DNA from: Gammaproteobacteria bacterium
GTDB lineage: Bacteria > Pseudomonadota > Gammaproteobacteria > DSM-16500
Assembly (NCBI GenBank): GCA_013288815.1
Contig: JABDBD010000015.1
Location: forward strand, 1 to 57,509
Length of the DNA stretch: 57,509 nucleotides
Direction of reading: 5' to 3'
The notes under the pieces are model-generated. The model did not search any database. It was not told where the DNA came from and saw nothing but the letters and a program-made list of their open reading frames with translations. Each line of letters opens with the position of its first letter. Position 1 is the stretch's first letter. Below, one piece after another: positions 22,851 through 33,400 of this stretch. The position numbers and the translations under genes were made by a program.

Positions 22851-25526
22851 ATGTTTTCAAGCAAAACTGGTACTCTTACCGAAGAACCTGCCCACTCAGC
22901 AGAGAGCTCATCATCTCCTCCTGTCATGGCTGAGCAGGCCACACCACAAAGGAAATATAATATTTTTAGTTGGTTTCTCGGAAAAAAGAATTCTGCTCAG
23001 ACAAGCAATGCTGCTACCCAGCAAGCCAGTGCATGTTCTTCAGTCGCAGAACCTCCTTCTGAAAATCAATTTCCCATCTGGTCACCAGAAGATAAAGCTG
23101 CGTTTCAAGCTATCAGTGTAGGTTCAGATTTTCGAGAGGCTATCGATAAGTTGGTATCAACGATGGATGGTTGGATTCATACGTACTCCAAAGGTTGGTA
23201 TCACTCGCAAAAAGAATTGCTCGACAACTTGATGTCACCTGCAAGCGAAGGATTAGAGGTAATAAATGGTAAGTTACCACTCGCATCAGGGGATGCGTGG
23301 AAACAGCTGATTGAAGAAAAAAGAAAAATTACAGAAAGTAATTTAGGATCGCTTGAAATTAAAGACAGTTTACGCATGTATTTGCAAACTGCATACAACT
23401 TACGTAAACCTAAAAAAGGACAAATTGAACGAGTTAAAATACCTAACAAAAATAAATATATTGAAGGTTTCGCGAATGGCTATCGCTATTTTTGGTTTCA
23501 GTGCGCTTATCACATTATAACAAATTGTCTTATTCGCATTCACAAAATGACTAAAGAAGAATTAAGCGATGGGAAAGGAAAGTTATACATTTATGCATTA
23601 TTGAAAATGAAGGCGAAAGAGTTAGAAAGTTTTTTATTGTCCGATGATGATAGACAGAAATTACTAACTGATTTTGATAAAGTGATATTGTCATTGAAGT
23701 CGACATGTGGGATTGACGATCATTTTGTACTGACTGAAAAAGAAATTCTGGCATCCACTGTCGTCTCACATCAAATAATGCTTAAGTACCTTCCGTTAAT
23801 TGATTTAAAGCGCGAGTTTGATGCTTCTCCTTTGTATGCGCAGTTTGTGCATGTGCGTCCTGCTATATTGATTCAATTTGCTCAGTTGATTGATTATGTT
23901 TATAACGAAGTGAGCAAAGTGGTCACGTCCAAAAAATCAATTTTTCAATATTATTCTGCAAGTAATAAAGACGAGCTGAATAGTATCTTGAGCATTTTAA
24001 ATAATAAACGTAAAGAAATTGCAACAGTTATGGCATTTCAAGAAAGATTGCACCTCAGCTATGGTCATTACGATATTATCGAATGTTTGCATACGTTTGT
24101 TGATAATAAAGCAGCAAAGCTATTGCCTACGCATTTGTTTTTTAATTTTGAAACAAATCAAACTTTCAGAGTGGTTAATTTTGATGAGCAAGATCCAGAA
24201 GCGCCGAAAGTTGTTCCCGTTTCTGAGCAGGGTCATTGGCGAAGAGACTATGTATTACAGCATGCTGGTAAAGAATTTCATGAAACGACACCGGTACCCA
24301 ATAAGTATGTGACATTGTGGTTAGATGAGCAAGTCCGTATTGAAAAAGGAATCACCTATGAGAATCAAGACAATGTCATTCCTACGGAGATGGTTCGTAT
24401 TGTTAGCGTAAAAAATCTTGACAAACATAATATATTTTTGATGTCAGAGACACCAGAAGAAAACTATTTACAAGATGATAAGTATCATGATGCTTACCTC
24501 TTTATTTCATCAGAACCACCCAAGCTGTATCATAGTGTTGATCAGAAGCTTCGCGAATTAAAAATTATGTTTAGTAATCAATTCTTCAATGATTTAGTTG
24601 ATTCTGTCAATTCCAAAAGAGGATCTGGGTCTTTACAGAAATCTGTTAAAAAATTATTTCAAGATTCAGCTAGCTCTGTCAGTGTGAAAAAAGAATTGGA
24701 ATTCGAGCCCATTCAGCACCTAATTGATAAAAATCGTCTGCCATATTTTTGGAAAATCATTAACACGAATGCGGGTCATACGCATCTTCAGTTTGATCGA
24801 TTAACATTTCCTGCGGTAGTGATTTCATCAATATTTCAAAATTCACAAAGCAGTGCTGCCGCAAGCTATAACGACCAGCTAGTTGGGAACGGTTTTGTGA
24901 GTGATTTGAAAGATAATAGTAATGAATTATATAATTTTTTCATTTCACAAACAAAAGAGCGAAAAGATTTTTTAGATATTAACCAAGCGCTGAAATCGCG
25001 GAATTTAGCTATCCTGCTAAGACAAGTCGAAGCTAAAATTGAAATTCTCGATCTCTATTCAGCAAATACCAACTCATTGTTTAAAGGCCCAGAAGGAGCT
25101 TGTGCCAATTTTTTATTTTTAATTAATGCGTTGAAAAGGATAGTGCCAGCTAGCAAAAAAGAAATTGAATCCGCAACAGCCGCAATGAAAAAATCAAAAA
25201 ATAGTGCGCATGTATTAGCATTTAAAGAATATATAACATTAGCAACGCAAGCGCGTGAGGATTTCATCAATAAAGCCAAATCGATACTGTCTTTTTGGAT
25301 CGAAGAAGTCAAAAATATTTATCCCCTTCCAAAAAAACCAAAAGATATTACGGAATTTAATATATTGCTTAAAGATGCGCTGACGGCGTTGGATGATAAG
25401 CCCATGTTGGATTATTTTTATGGGCGTGTATTTGGAGCGGTTGTATTTCCCGAAGGAATACGTTTGCAAATAGATGAGAGAAGGAGTAATCCGTTTTTGG
25501 CTCATGGGGTTTGGAAGCATTACTGA
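22851..25526 (+). CDS. Large orphan protein (891 aa), candidate effector
   Basis: No known family was recognised. The first 70 residues are low complexity (Ser, Ala, Gln, Pro) with a short Trp-containing stretch 'NIFSWFLGKKN', a pattern common in translocated effectors. From about 80 to 340 the protein looks helical and Lys-rich. Residues 430-560 are more beta-like ('FRVVNFDEQDPEAPKVVPVS', 'YVTLWLDEQVRIEKG'). The C-terminal 300 residues are helical again. There is no signal peptide or clear membrane helix. GGAGG lies about 12 bases before the ATG. It converges on the 1583-aa gene with 18 bases between the stops. With its two giant neighbours it forms a block of unrelated large orphans. Confidence 0.7.
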   Translation: MFSSKTGTLTEEPAHSAESSSSPPVMAEQATPQRKYNIFSWFLGKKNSAQTSNAATQQASACSSVAEPPSENQFPIWSPEDKAAFQAISVGSDFREAIDKLVSTMDGWIHTYSKGWYHSQKELLDNLMSPASEGLEVINGKLPLASGDAWKQLIEEKRKITESNLGSLEIKDSLRMYLQTAYNLRKPKKGQIERVKIPNKNKYIEGFANGYRYFWFQCAYHIITNCLIRIHKMTKEELSDGKGKLYIYALLKMKAKELESFLLSDDDRQKLLTDFDKVILSLKSTCGIDDHFVLTEKEILASTVVSHQIMLKYLPLIDLKREFDASPLYAQFVHVRPAILIQFAQLIDYVYNEVSKVVTSKKSIFQYYSASNKDELNSILSILNNKRKEIATVMAFQERLHLSYGHYDIIECLHTFVDNKAAKLLPTHLFFNFETNQTFRVVNFDEQDPEAPKVVPVSEQGHWRRDYVLQHAGKEFHETTPVPNKYVTLWLDEQVRIEKGITYENQDNVIPTEMVRIVSVKNLDKHNIFLMSETPEENYLQDDKYHDAYLFISSEPPKLYHSVDQKLRELKIMFSNQFFNDLVDSVNSKRGSGSLQKSVKKLFQDSASSVSVKKELEFEPIQHLIDKNRLPYFWKIINTNAGHTHLQFDRLTFPAVVISSIFQNSQSSAAASYNDQLVGNGFVSDLKDNSNELYNFFISQTKERKDFLDINQALKSRNLAILLRQVEAKIEILDLYSANTNSLFKGPEGACANFLFLINALKRIVPASKKEIESATAAMKKSKNSAHVLAFKEYITLATQAREDFINKAKSILSFWIEEVKNIYPLPKKPKDITEFNILLKDALTALDDKPMLDYFYGRVFGAVVFPEGIRLQIDERRSNPFLAHGVWKHY

Positions 25527-25544
25527 CAGCGTCTCGAACGTCAT

Positions 25545-28500
25545 TTAAGTTAATTTTCTCAACATAGCACGAGCCGGCAACTTCTTCTCAACACGATCTA
25601 TCGCATATTGCATAGTAGAAGAACCGCTAAATAACGCAGCAGTCGTGCTAACTTTTCGGGGTTGGCACGTGTTAGGGTTCATGTAGTCATCGCCAGCCTT
25701 CGTCACATTGGTTTTGTGCTGACACCAGAATCGCAACAGCGATTGTATTCCTGTTTTATGAATGCGTTCTTGGGGTTTGTTTTTTTCTAATACCTGTAAA
25801 ATACATTTGTTTCGCCACAGCGCATGATCCAATGAAGGAGATTGTTGCGTTTGTTGTTCTAATAGTGTTGTTAAATCACGTTGATTGTTTTTAACTTGGT
25901 TTAACCAGGATTCGATGACTTCTGATTTCGCTAATGAATTTTCAAGAATAGCTAGATTCGCAGAAAAGACATCGATTCGATCTAGTCTGGAATTAACAAT
26001 AGCATTCATCGTGACGTCAACAAAATTGCGTAACATTATTTGTGCTTCGATGTAGGATGGATGAGTCGTTTTATGATTTTTAATTATTCTATCTAATGCG
26101 GTTTGAATGCATGATGCTGTCAGATAAAATTCATTTAATGCATTGTCATCATTAGTTTCTTTGGTATGGCCCACAACCTGATATCGCATTTTTAACATAT
26201 CGAGCTTATTAGTTAAGTTAGGTAAGTTTTTTAAAAGGGTGGATAAGGTAGAAAAAATTCCTCTTGATTCATCCTTAGAAAATAATTGGTGAGTCAGTTC
26301 TCTCTCGGCGAATTTTGCCCACTTATTGTGAGATTTGTCTTTTGTTCCCAAGATTTTTTCATTGGTTTTCTTTTCTATTTTGCAAAGTTGTCTAAGTTCG
26401 TCACCAATTTTTTTATCGTGAATTTGCCTAAAAACCATATAAGATGTTTTCAAAAATAGTTTTTGATTTTCATTTAGATAGTAGTGGTCGAGTACGGCAA
26501 GTTCATGTCCATGTAATAACTCATAGAGTGGCTCTTTTATGCAGTCGGGTAATTGTTTAATTGTTGCGTGAAAAGATTGTGGCGTAAGCTGAGCAGTCAG
26601 AGATTCAATATTTTTTTCAAATAAAATGTTACGCAGCCATTCTGGATCAAATACATCTGTTGTCCAACTTTGTATTTTCTGTAGATATTTATCTTTTACG
26701 CGTAGTGCTTGTTGGGCTTTTCCGCCGAATTGAAATAGTTTAGCAAAAGATTGTTTTTGCGATGCATCAGTTAACTTGTTAAAATACTTCACGAATGCAG
26801 TAAGTGCTTCTTGTTGTTTTGAATTTAATTTGTGAAAACTGACCATATATTTAATGACTTTTTTGGGATGTGATGAGCAAGATGGATCACTAACTGATTG
26901 AAAAAATGCGTGCGTAAAATCATGGTTGATATGCTGAGTATGTTTAAGTAGCTCGGCATTATCAAAGAGGACAATAAATGGGTTCACTAAGTGAGACCAT
27001 TCTTCCTCGCGAACGGGAAATGTTTGCGTTAATTTTTTGTTGCAAGCCGCTTTCTCTTCTTGAGTTAATTGTGGGTATAGAACATGAACCCATTGTGATG
27101 CGTTCTGAACAATTTCTTTTTTCCATTTAGACAGGTCGGGTGTGTTACGTTGAGCAGTGCTGAGTAATTGTAATATATGGTCACGAGATTCAATTGTTGC
27201 TTTTACTTTGATGCTAGCTTCATTTGCGGGGGCAGCAGAAATAGCAAGTGGGTTGGTGTCAGTCGTGTTTGCTTTTTTAAAAGAAGGTGTTATCCATTTC
27301 GCAAAATCTCTCAGCATTTTGAATGGTGTGGTGATTGTCTGCCAAAGACCGATTGCTATTCCATTCCAAAAGAAACCTTTCACCGCACCAGCAACTGCCC
27401 AGAGTGGTTTATTTTTAGGGTGAGTATAAACAAGTTTTTTAGCTTGAATATAAGGTTGAGTGAGGGGTCGACGTATGACAGCAAGCAAATTATATTTTTG
27501 CATGAGCTGCAATGATGCGCCCAATGCTTTAGCTGCAAAATCGATGGCGCGTTCATAAAGCTGTGGTTCAGCTAATTGATTTCCTTCAGGATCACGATAG
27601 CCAGACAAAAAATTGCTGGTATGCATAGTGTGATAATCATTAACAATCGTTTTCGAAGGTCCGCCATGCTTGAATGCCGCATAAGCCATACCCGGAGTTT
27701 GACGGCGTGATAAATTGTTTTGCTGCGATTGTTGCATTTCATTAAAATATAATTTGATATTGTTGGAGCGCAACAAAGGCTTAATGTGAGCTTTGGCCTG
27801 CGAGGCAATGGCTCTAGCTATTTCATCTGTTGGTAGTGGGTAAAAGAACTGAGTGAGTGTGCGCAGATAATTCAGTGTGGTTTCATATTGCTTGAGCTTG
27901 TCGGGATGTGCCGTGATCGGTCGGTTCACTGTCAGATCACGAATAATGCGCTCACATGTTGCTTTGCTGATAGGATAAAAAAGTTCTGTCGATGTGGTTA
28001 ATTGAAAAAACCAACTTGTGAAATTGTTCCCCTGACTCTGTGCGCCGTATTCATAGACGCTGTAAATTAAATTTTTAAATAATCCATAAAACAATTTTTG
28101 ACAATCTGCAAAATTGCGATCTTCTTTTTTTAATTCATGTGCGAGTTGTGCATGTTTATCTTTAATATGTTTATTCAAAGAAAGTTCGGGCAGGGCTGGA
28201 GCTTCATTCTCTAGCGCAGGTAAAAATTGAGTTTTGATTTTCTCATATGTATTTCTAAATGTCGGACAGTATTCCATCATGCGTGATGATTGCATCATGC
28301 GAATAACAAACGATGCGCACAGCTCAGTAGGCTGCTTAAAGTGCTTATCAAAATTTTTCGGCACAACACCAATGAAAGGTAAGTAGTCGCCATTTTCATT
28401 CAGCATCAATTGGCCATAAAAGGCATCAGGAAGAAATTGATCTGCGGCAATAGGATCATAAACAAAATGTCCTCGAGTGATTTTTTGCATAGATTGAGCG

Positions 28501-30296
28501 TATTGCAATTGCAAGGGGCCTAATGGATTACCAGCGTAACTTTCGCGTGAATTTTCGCAGCAGCCAGTATTCTTTGGAAATGCTTGCACATCTAATGTGC
28601 CAGCGCGCTTATACATGGGTGTTTGTTTTTCGATACCATTTTTATCTTTAAAATACGTGCCGGTATGGCTAGGTTGATAAAAACTATCAATATAGAAATC
28701 ACCATGTTCTGTGCGTCGAACAATATGTTGTTTCTGATATTTTTTGTAGTTCTTATTTTCAAAGTACGCAGGTTCTGGAAAAAGTTCTGCAACTAAGTTA
28801 TCGACAATTGCACTATAAATGAGTTCGCCGTGTTCAGAGGGTTGTAACTGACTCATGTAATTAAAATCAGTTAACAGTGATGCGACTTCATAGTTTATGC
28901 CTTTTCCAGCACTCATGAAGACTTCAGAAGGCCCTTGTCTATGCAGACTAATTTGCTTAAATCGTTTTCCCCAGCTGGCTTCTGATTCCATAAACTTAAA
29001 TGAATATGCACCTGCTTCATTAGAAAGATTAATAGTGCCATCCCAATTTGCGCCGATACCCAGTCCCTGCCCAGGATTCACTTGAAATCCATGCAAGAGT
29101 TCAAATAGATATTGCGAGATAATTCCAAGTTCAAATTCGCTAGGGTTGAGTTGTTCGCTCTGCAATGGTCTTAAGTTTTGTTCCAGAATGTCACGAATTT
29201 TTTCAGGGTTCAAAAAGCTGATCGGTTCTGAAAGAAAAGGATTAATAAATTTTTCACTCGTGAAGTCAGCTTGATTTTGTTGGACGCGTTCTACACCTAA
29301 CGAGACTAATGTATTCTCTATCCATACATCAAAATCGATATCGGTTGTGACCTCCATTCTATGTGAGAGTTGACGGTGAATAATGGCATGCAATTGGCTG
29401 ACCGGAATAAATCGCGGTGGGTATTTCACCTGAGCATCAAAGTGACCACCAATTTTCATGCCAAATGCGTTCAACAATAGTGTGTCAGTTTCTGTTGCTA
29501 ATCGTCCAGCACGATTGAAATTATAATTATAATTCTGCAAAAAATGATGTTTCGATGTTGTATTGGCAGGTTGTGTAGACTCAATGACAATAGGTCTATC
29601 CTGTTCGATGTTAATCGGCTGTGCATTGACAAGAGAGTCACGAATAATATGCGAAGAGGGTGGATAAATGAGGAAAGGATATTCTTCAAATAATTGTTTT
29701 GCCGATTGTTTTGACCAGCCCGCTAACATACTCAGTAATTGCCACAAAGAATCAGCATCACACTGAGGCCCATGTTCTTTGATAGCAGTTAAAATGGCTT
29801 CATACGATTTTTCTAAAGCGTGAGCATCAATAGGTTGGCTTATATCTTGATGGTATTGTTCGATAATCTGATTAAACGATTTTATTGCTGTGTTAATGAC
29901 GCGAGTGTGAATCGGAAATTCGCCAATTACAATCGGTAAGCGGTATTTAAATAAAGCGTCATGTTGACAGTTTGTTTCGAGTGATATTAACTTGTCACAC
30001 AGTGCAATTGTATGAGTTGATAACGCTTGTTCTGTTAATTGTGCTGGCGCATCGATGTCAAGTGAGTCACGAAATGTAGCAACCAACTTTTGGTTTTTAC
30101 ATAACATCGATAAAAGTGGGTAAGCACATGCTGGAATTTCATCATCGTGTATACATTCATCTTGAAAGGCAGGTGGAAGCGATTGCTTTAACTCGAGAAG
30201 ATCTTTATCTTCCAAGCTTTCATTTTCGGGAGTAATAGCAGGTAATAGTGGCTGCTGTAGCTCTATCGCTTCTTCTTCGTTCAAGTTGATTGGCAT
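25545..30296 (-). CDS. Giant orphan protein (1583 aa), candidate effector
   Basis: A single long frame with no recognised domain. It has an acidic, Leu/Pro-rich N-terminus, and a central region at about 270-720 with mixed alpha/beta character, including a Gly-rich loop 'QGLGIGANWDGTINL' near residue 410. One hydrophobic stretch, 'LWAVAGAVKGFFWNGIAIGL', lies at about 960-980, followed by a long helical C-terminal half. No signal peptide is seen. The region around residues 530-640 is rich in Tyr and aromatic residues ('HGDFYIDSFYQPSHTGTYFK'), as in a catalytic or ligand-binding domain, but no active site could be named. The ATG lacks a close ribosome site. It is downstream of the 1396-aa gene on the same strand, 107 bases away, so the pair may be one transcript. 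Confidence 0.7.
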   Translation of the reverse strand: MPINLNEEEAIELQQPLLPAITPENESLEDKDLLELKQSLPPAFQDECIHDDEIPACAYPLLSMLCKNQKLVATFRDSLDIDAPAQLTEQALSTHTIALCDKLISLETNCQHDALFKYRLPIVIGEFPIHTRVINTAIKSFNQIIEQYHQDISQPIDAHALEKSYEAILTAIKEHGPQCDADSLWQLLSMLAGWSKQSAKQLFEEYPFLIYPPSSHIIRDSLVNAQPINIEQDRPIVIESTQPANTTSKHHFLQNYNYNFNRAGRLATETDTLLLNAFGMKIGGHFDAQVKYPPRFIPVSQLHAIIHRQLSHRMEVTTDIDFDVWIENTLVSLGVERVQQNQADFTSEKFINPFLSEPISFLNPEKIRDILEQNLRPLQSEQLNPSEFELGIISQYLFELLHGFQVNPGQGLGIGANWDGTINLSNEAGAYSFKFMESEASWGKRFKQISLHRQGPSEVFMSAGKGINYEVASLLTDFNYMSQLQPSEHGELIYSAIVDNLVAELFPEPAYFENKNYKKYQKQHIVRRTEHGDFYIDSFYQPSHTGTYFKDKNGIEKQTPMYKRAGTLDVQAFPKNTGCCENSRESYAGNPLGPLQLQYAQSMQKITRGHFVYDPIAADQFLPDAFYGQLMLNENGDYLPFIGVVPKNFDKHFKQPTELCASFVIRMMQSSRMMEYCPTFRNTYEKIKTQFLPALENEAPALPELSLNKHIKDKHAQLAHELKKEDRNFADCQKLFYGLFKNLIYSVYEYGAQSQGNNFTSWFFQLTTSTELFYPISKATCERIIRDLTVNRPITAHPDKLKQYETTLNYLRTLTQFFYPLPTDEIARAIASQAKAHIKPLLRSNNIKLYFNEMQQSQQNNLSRRQTPGMAYAAFKHGGPSKTIVNDYHTMHTSNFLSGYRDPEGNQLAEPQLYERAIDFAAKALGASLQLMQKYNLLAVIRRPLTQPYIQAKKLVYTHPKNKPLWAVAGAVKGFFWNGIAIGLWQTITTPFKMLRDFAKWITPSFKKANTTDTNPLAISAAPANEASIKVKATIESRDHILQLLSTAQRNTPDLSKWKKEIVQNASQWVHVLYPQLTQEEKAACNKKLTQTFPVREEEWSHLVNPFIVLFDNAELLKHTQHINHDFTHAFFQSVSDPSCSSHPKKVIKYMVSFHKLNSKQQEALTAFVKYFNKLTDASQKQSFAKLFQFGGKAQQALRVKDKYLQKIQSWTTDVFDPEWLRNILFEKNIESLTAQLTPQSFHATIKQLPDCIKEPLYELLHGHELAVLDHYYLNENQKLFLKTSYMVFRQIHDKKIGDELRQLCKIEKKTNEKILGTKDKSHNKWAKFAERELTHQLFSKDESRGIFSTLSTLLKNLPNLTNKLDMLKMRYQVVGHTKETNDDNALNEFYLTASCIQTALDRIIKNHKTTHPSYIEAQIMLRNFVDVTMNAIVNSRLDRIDVFSANLAILENSLAKSEVIESWLNQVKNNQRDLTTLLEQQTQQSPSLDHALWRNKCILQVLEKNKPQERIHKTGIQSLLRFWCQHKTNVTKAGDDYMNPNTCQPRKVSTTAALFSGSSTMQYAIDRVEKKLPARAMLRKLT

Positions 30297-30403
30297 GTAT
30301 ACTTGGTTCCGCTAGTGTGTTGGGATCTCCTTATTTTTTGTTAGTTGCTTATCTTGCGAACTAAACACTCACCGCTGTCATTTAGACTAGTGATCTTCCT
30401 ATA

Positions 30404-33400
30404 TCACAACCCCGGCCCCCTCCCACCCTCAGGATTTTGCACCTGTTTTTTATAATCTTTCATATGCTCATGAAAGTCTCTTTTGTTAAACAACGTTTTT
30501 AGCGAATGACGTGGCGTGATAACGCTGCTTCTGTTCACAACGAGAGACAGTTGGTCACTGACTCGTTTAAGAATATATTGATATCTGCCATCCGCTTTGT
30601 TGCTGAGTGTTTTGTTGTAAGCACCTAACTCTGTTTTTAACTTAGAGAGTAGGGTTATTTTGCCCTCAGCGTTTTTGAGCCTATCTACTTCATCTTTGGT
30701 CGCTTTAAAGATAAACGCATTTAACAATGAAGCAGCATTATCACATTCCAAAAATTGACCGTCATAAATAAGCGCATTGTTGTTATTACCCATGAGTCTA
30801 TCTCTGCGTGCTAAATACGATTTTATGCCGCCATTCGTCGTATGATATTGAGATAATGAAATACCCCCTTTATTGAACCGTTCAACAAGATCTTTGATAT
30901 TCGCTTCACTTGCATTGGCATTGAAATTTTCATGTGCGGCGAGTACACGAATTAAAACTTCAAAAAATTGTTTTAATCCTAACAGATTATTTTCTTCCTC
31001 ATCAGCAAGCATGCCGCATTCATCAATCCGTACATCAACTGCATGCTGTAATGAACGTATCAATTGATTTGTGTCAGAGCAATCCTCATCACATTTTGTG
31101 TCAGCTAGCAGGCTGGCAGTTGCAGCGCTTGCTGCAATAGATAGGCGTTGTCTTTGACTGTTCATGTTACGTGAAACACCGTTAGGTTCTGACACTGCTT
31201 GTGTTTCCAGCGATAAGGCTTGTTCAGGACGATCATGTAATGAAAAAATTTCAAATATCTTTGCAACTGATAATGTTGTGTCTATACCAAATAAAGCTGA
31301 TCGTAACAGTGCTTTAATGAGGCTGACAACGATATTCACAGTCGAATCAGTGCTCATGCCAGCTGTGAGGCTGCTTTCTGAGCTGTCATCACGTGTGCAG
31401 TTTGCGCTGCTCTGAATTTGTTTGAAACCAAGCTCATGATCAGACGTATGAATAAAGTGCCTAATATCTTCGAGTGTGCCGCCGGAAGAGAGTGGCAACA
31501 TAGAAAGTATACCGGATACTTGTAGCATACCTAATCCAGATCCACTCATACATGCTGACAAGCATTTCAACATACTTTCTTGTGCGGAATGGAGTTCAAG
31601 TGGTTGTTGTAGCAAGTCATGATGATCGTTTGAAGATTTATCTTGTAGTGCATTGCCATAAGCAACGAGTGATTGGCCAAAGTGTGAGAGCGTTAAACGC
31701 AAAGCAGAGATAATACGTGTCGCGCTTTGTACTTCTCCCAATTCACTATCTGCACTGATGGCTTTGCCGGAGACATGGGAGTGTGCTTGACTCTCTTGGC
31801 TGGATTGATTGAAGGTTTTTGCCACTTTTTCTCTATCTAATAAAGTCAGAGAGCGACTCACCATCGTTTCAATTAACTCATCCACTAACAACGATAGACA
31901 ACACGTCGCAACCATGGCAGAAGCGCTTGCTGTGTTTGCGCTGAAATGTGTTTGCATAATCGAATTGTATCGCTGACGTTGATCTTTTGGTAAAGAATCC
32001 GCTTGGTCTTGTAACGCCTTGATGCTGTGTTTGGTAAACGCTTGAATGGAATTCATGCCCATGCTGACTGTTTTGCTGATGATGCTCGCTTCAGAAACAG
32101 CTTCATTTTTCTCGTTGGCCTCTGTGTGGTTCGCTGCTTTGATAGCGGCGCTAGTCTGTAAGAAAGGTGAAATGAATACACTGTGAGCGCTCAGTGAAGA
32201 TACAATACTGGAATAGCTGGCTGAGTGAAGTTGACTTGCCATGTCTCGATTAAGTTCAGGCATACGATGATTTTGATCTTCCGCATTATTTAATGCGAGA
32301 AGAATATGTTCCCCCAGTTTATCCATGACTGCGGCAGAGATTAACGTACTCTCTAAGAAGTGTGCAGGACGCTCGAGTTTTTCTTCTTCCGCTTTTGATA
32401 GGTCGCGTAGTGCTTTGCTTAATATGCCTGAGTTACACAATGCAACAGTCAATGATCGCGAAGAAAGTGCTTCAGCAACATGGTAGGATGTGCGTGATGC
32501 CGTCTGTGTGACAGATGCTTTTTCTGCTTTCTCAGCGGAAAGACGAGTGGCGTTGCTGACAATACTTAAGTTTGATTTAAAATTTTCACCAATCTTAATT
32601 TGATCGACACCATCATTCAATCGGTTGCTTTGAATGCAGCCTGCACTGAGTGCGCGGAAAAAAGTTTCTACGCTGATGCCGCTTTGTAAAGAGACTAACG
32701 CTAAGACTCCTAATGCGCCTGATAAAAAGCCTGTGCAGTTGCCTTGAGAGGAGGCGATGAGGGTTTTTCCACTCTTGTTAATGTTTTCTCTATCGTCACC
32801 GGGTTGCAAAAAATTAAGTTGGGAGCGATGCGTCAACACGACTTTATTCATAATGCTTTCTAAGCACTGATGCAGTTGTAAGTTGTCTGAAATGGATCCT
32901 GTGCCCATGGTATTAGCTGTTTTCTTGTTAGAATCTATCGCCGATTGTTTATACTCTGCAGCTTTTATTTTTTCTTCTTGGTCAAGCTCGGTTGCTGCGT
33001 TGGGGCTTTCGCTTAAGCTGTTAATTTCACTTAATGCAAAGCAGATGCCCGCAATACCATTGAGTGTTGCAATCAACGCGCCGCAAGTGACGACATGGCT
33101 GACACCGAGAACAACAGGCATAGATATTTTTAATTCATCGCACCGTTGAACTCTTTCTTGGAGTTGGGACACTCGGGCCATCAAGGCATCTAAATCTTTA
33201 CCTGTTTGTGCTCTTCGGCTTTGATAAACTTGCGTGAATTCTTGGCGTGTTCCTTTGTCGTTGTTTGTAAAATCAATGGTGCCACTGATGAATTCACGTG
33301 AAATACATCCTGCAAATCCAGTGATGAGACTGGGAATCATAGACAACCCTGAGCTGACTCGAACGGATCCTTGCGCGCTGACGTTGATGGCGCTTTTGTC

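Noticed and set aside
24019-24312. 97-codon plus-strand frame inside the 891-aa gene
   Set aside because: A shadow in another frame of a longer coding frame, with no independent start signal.
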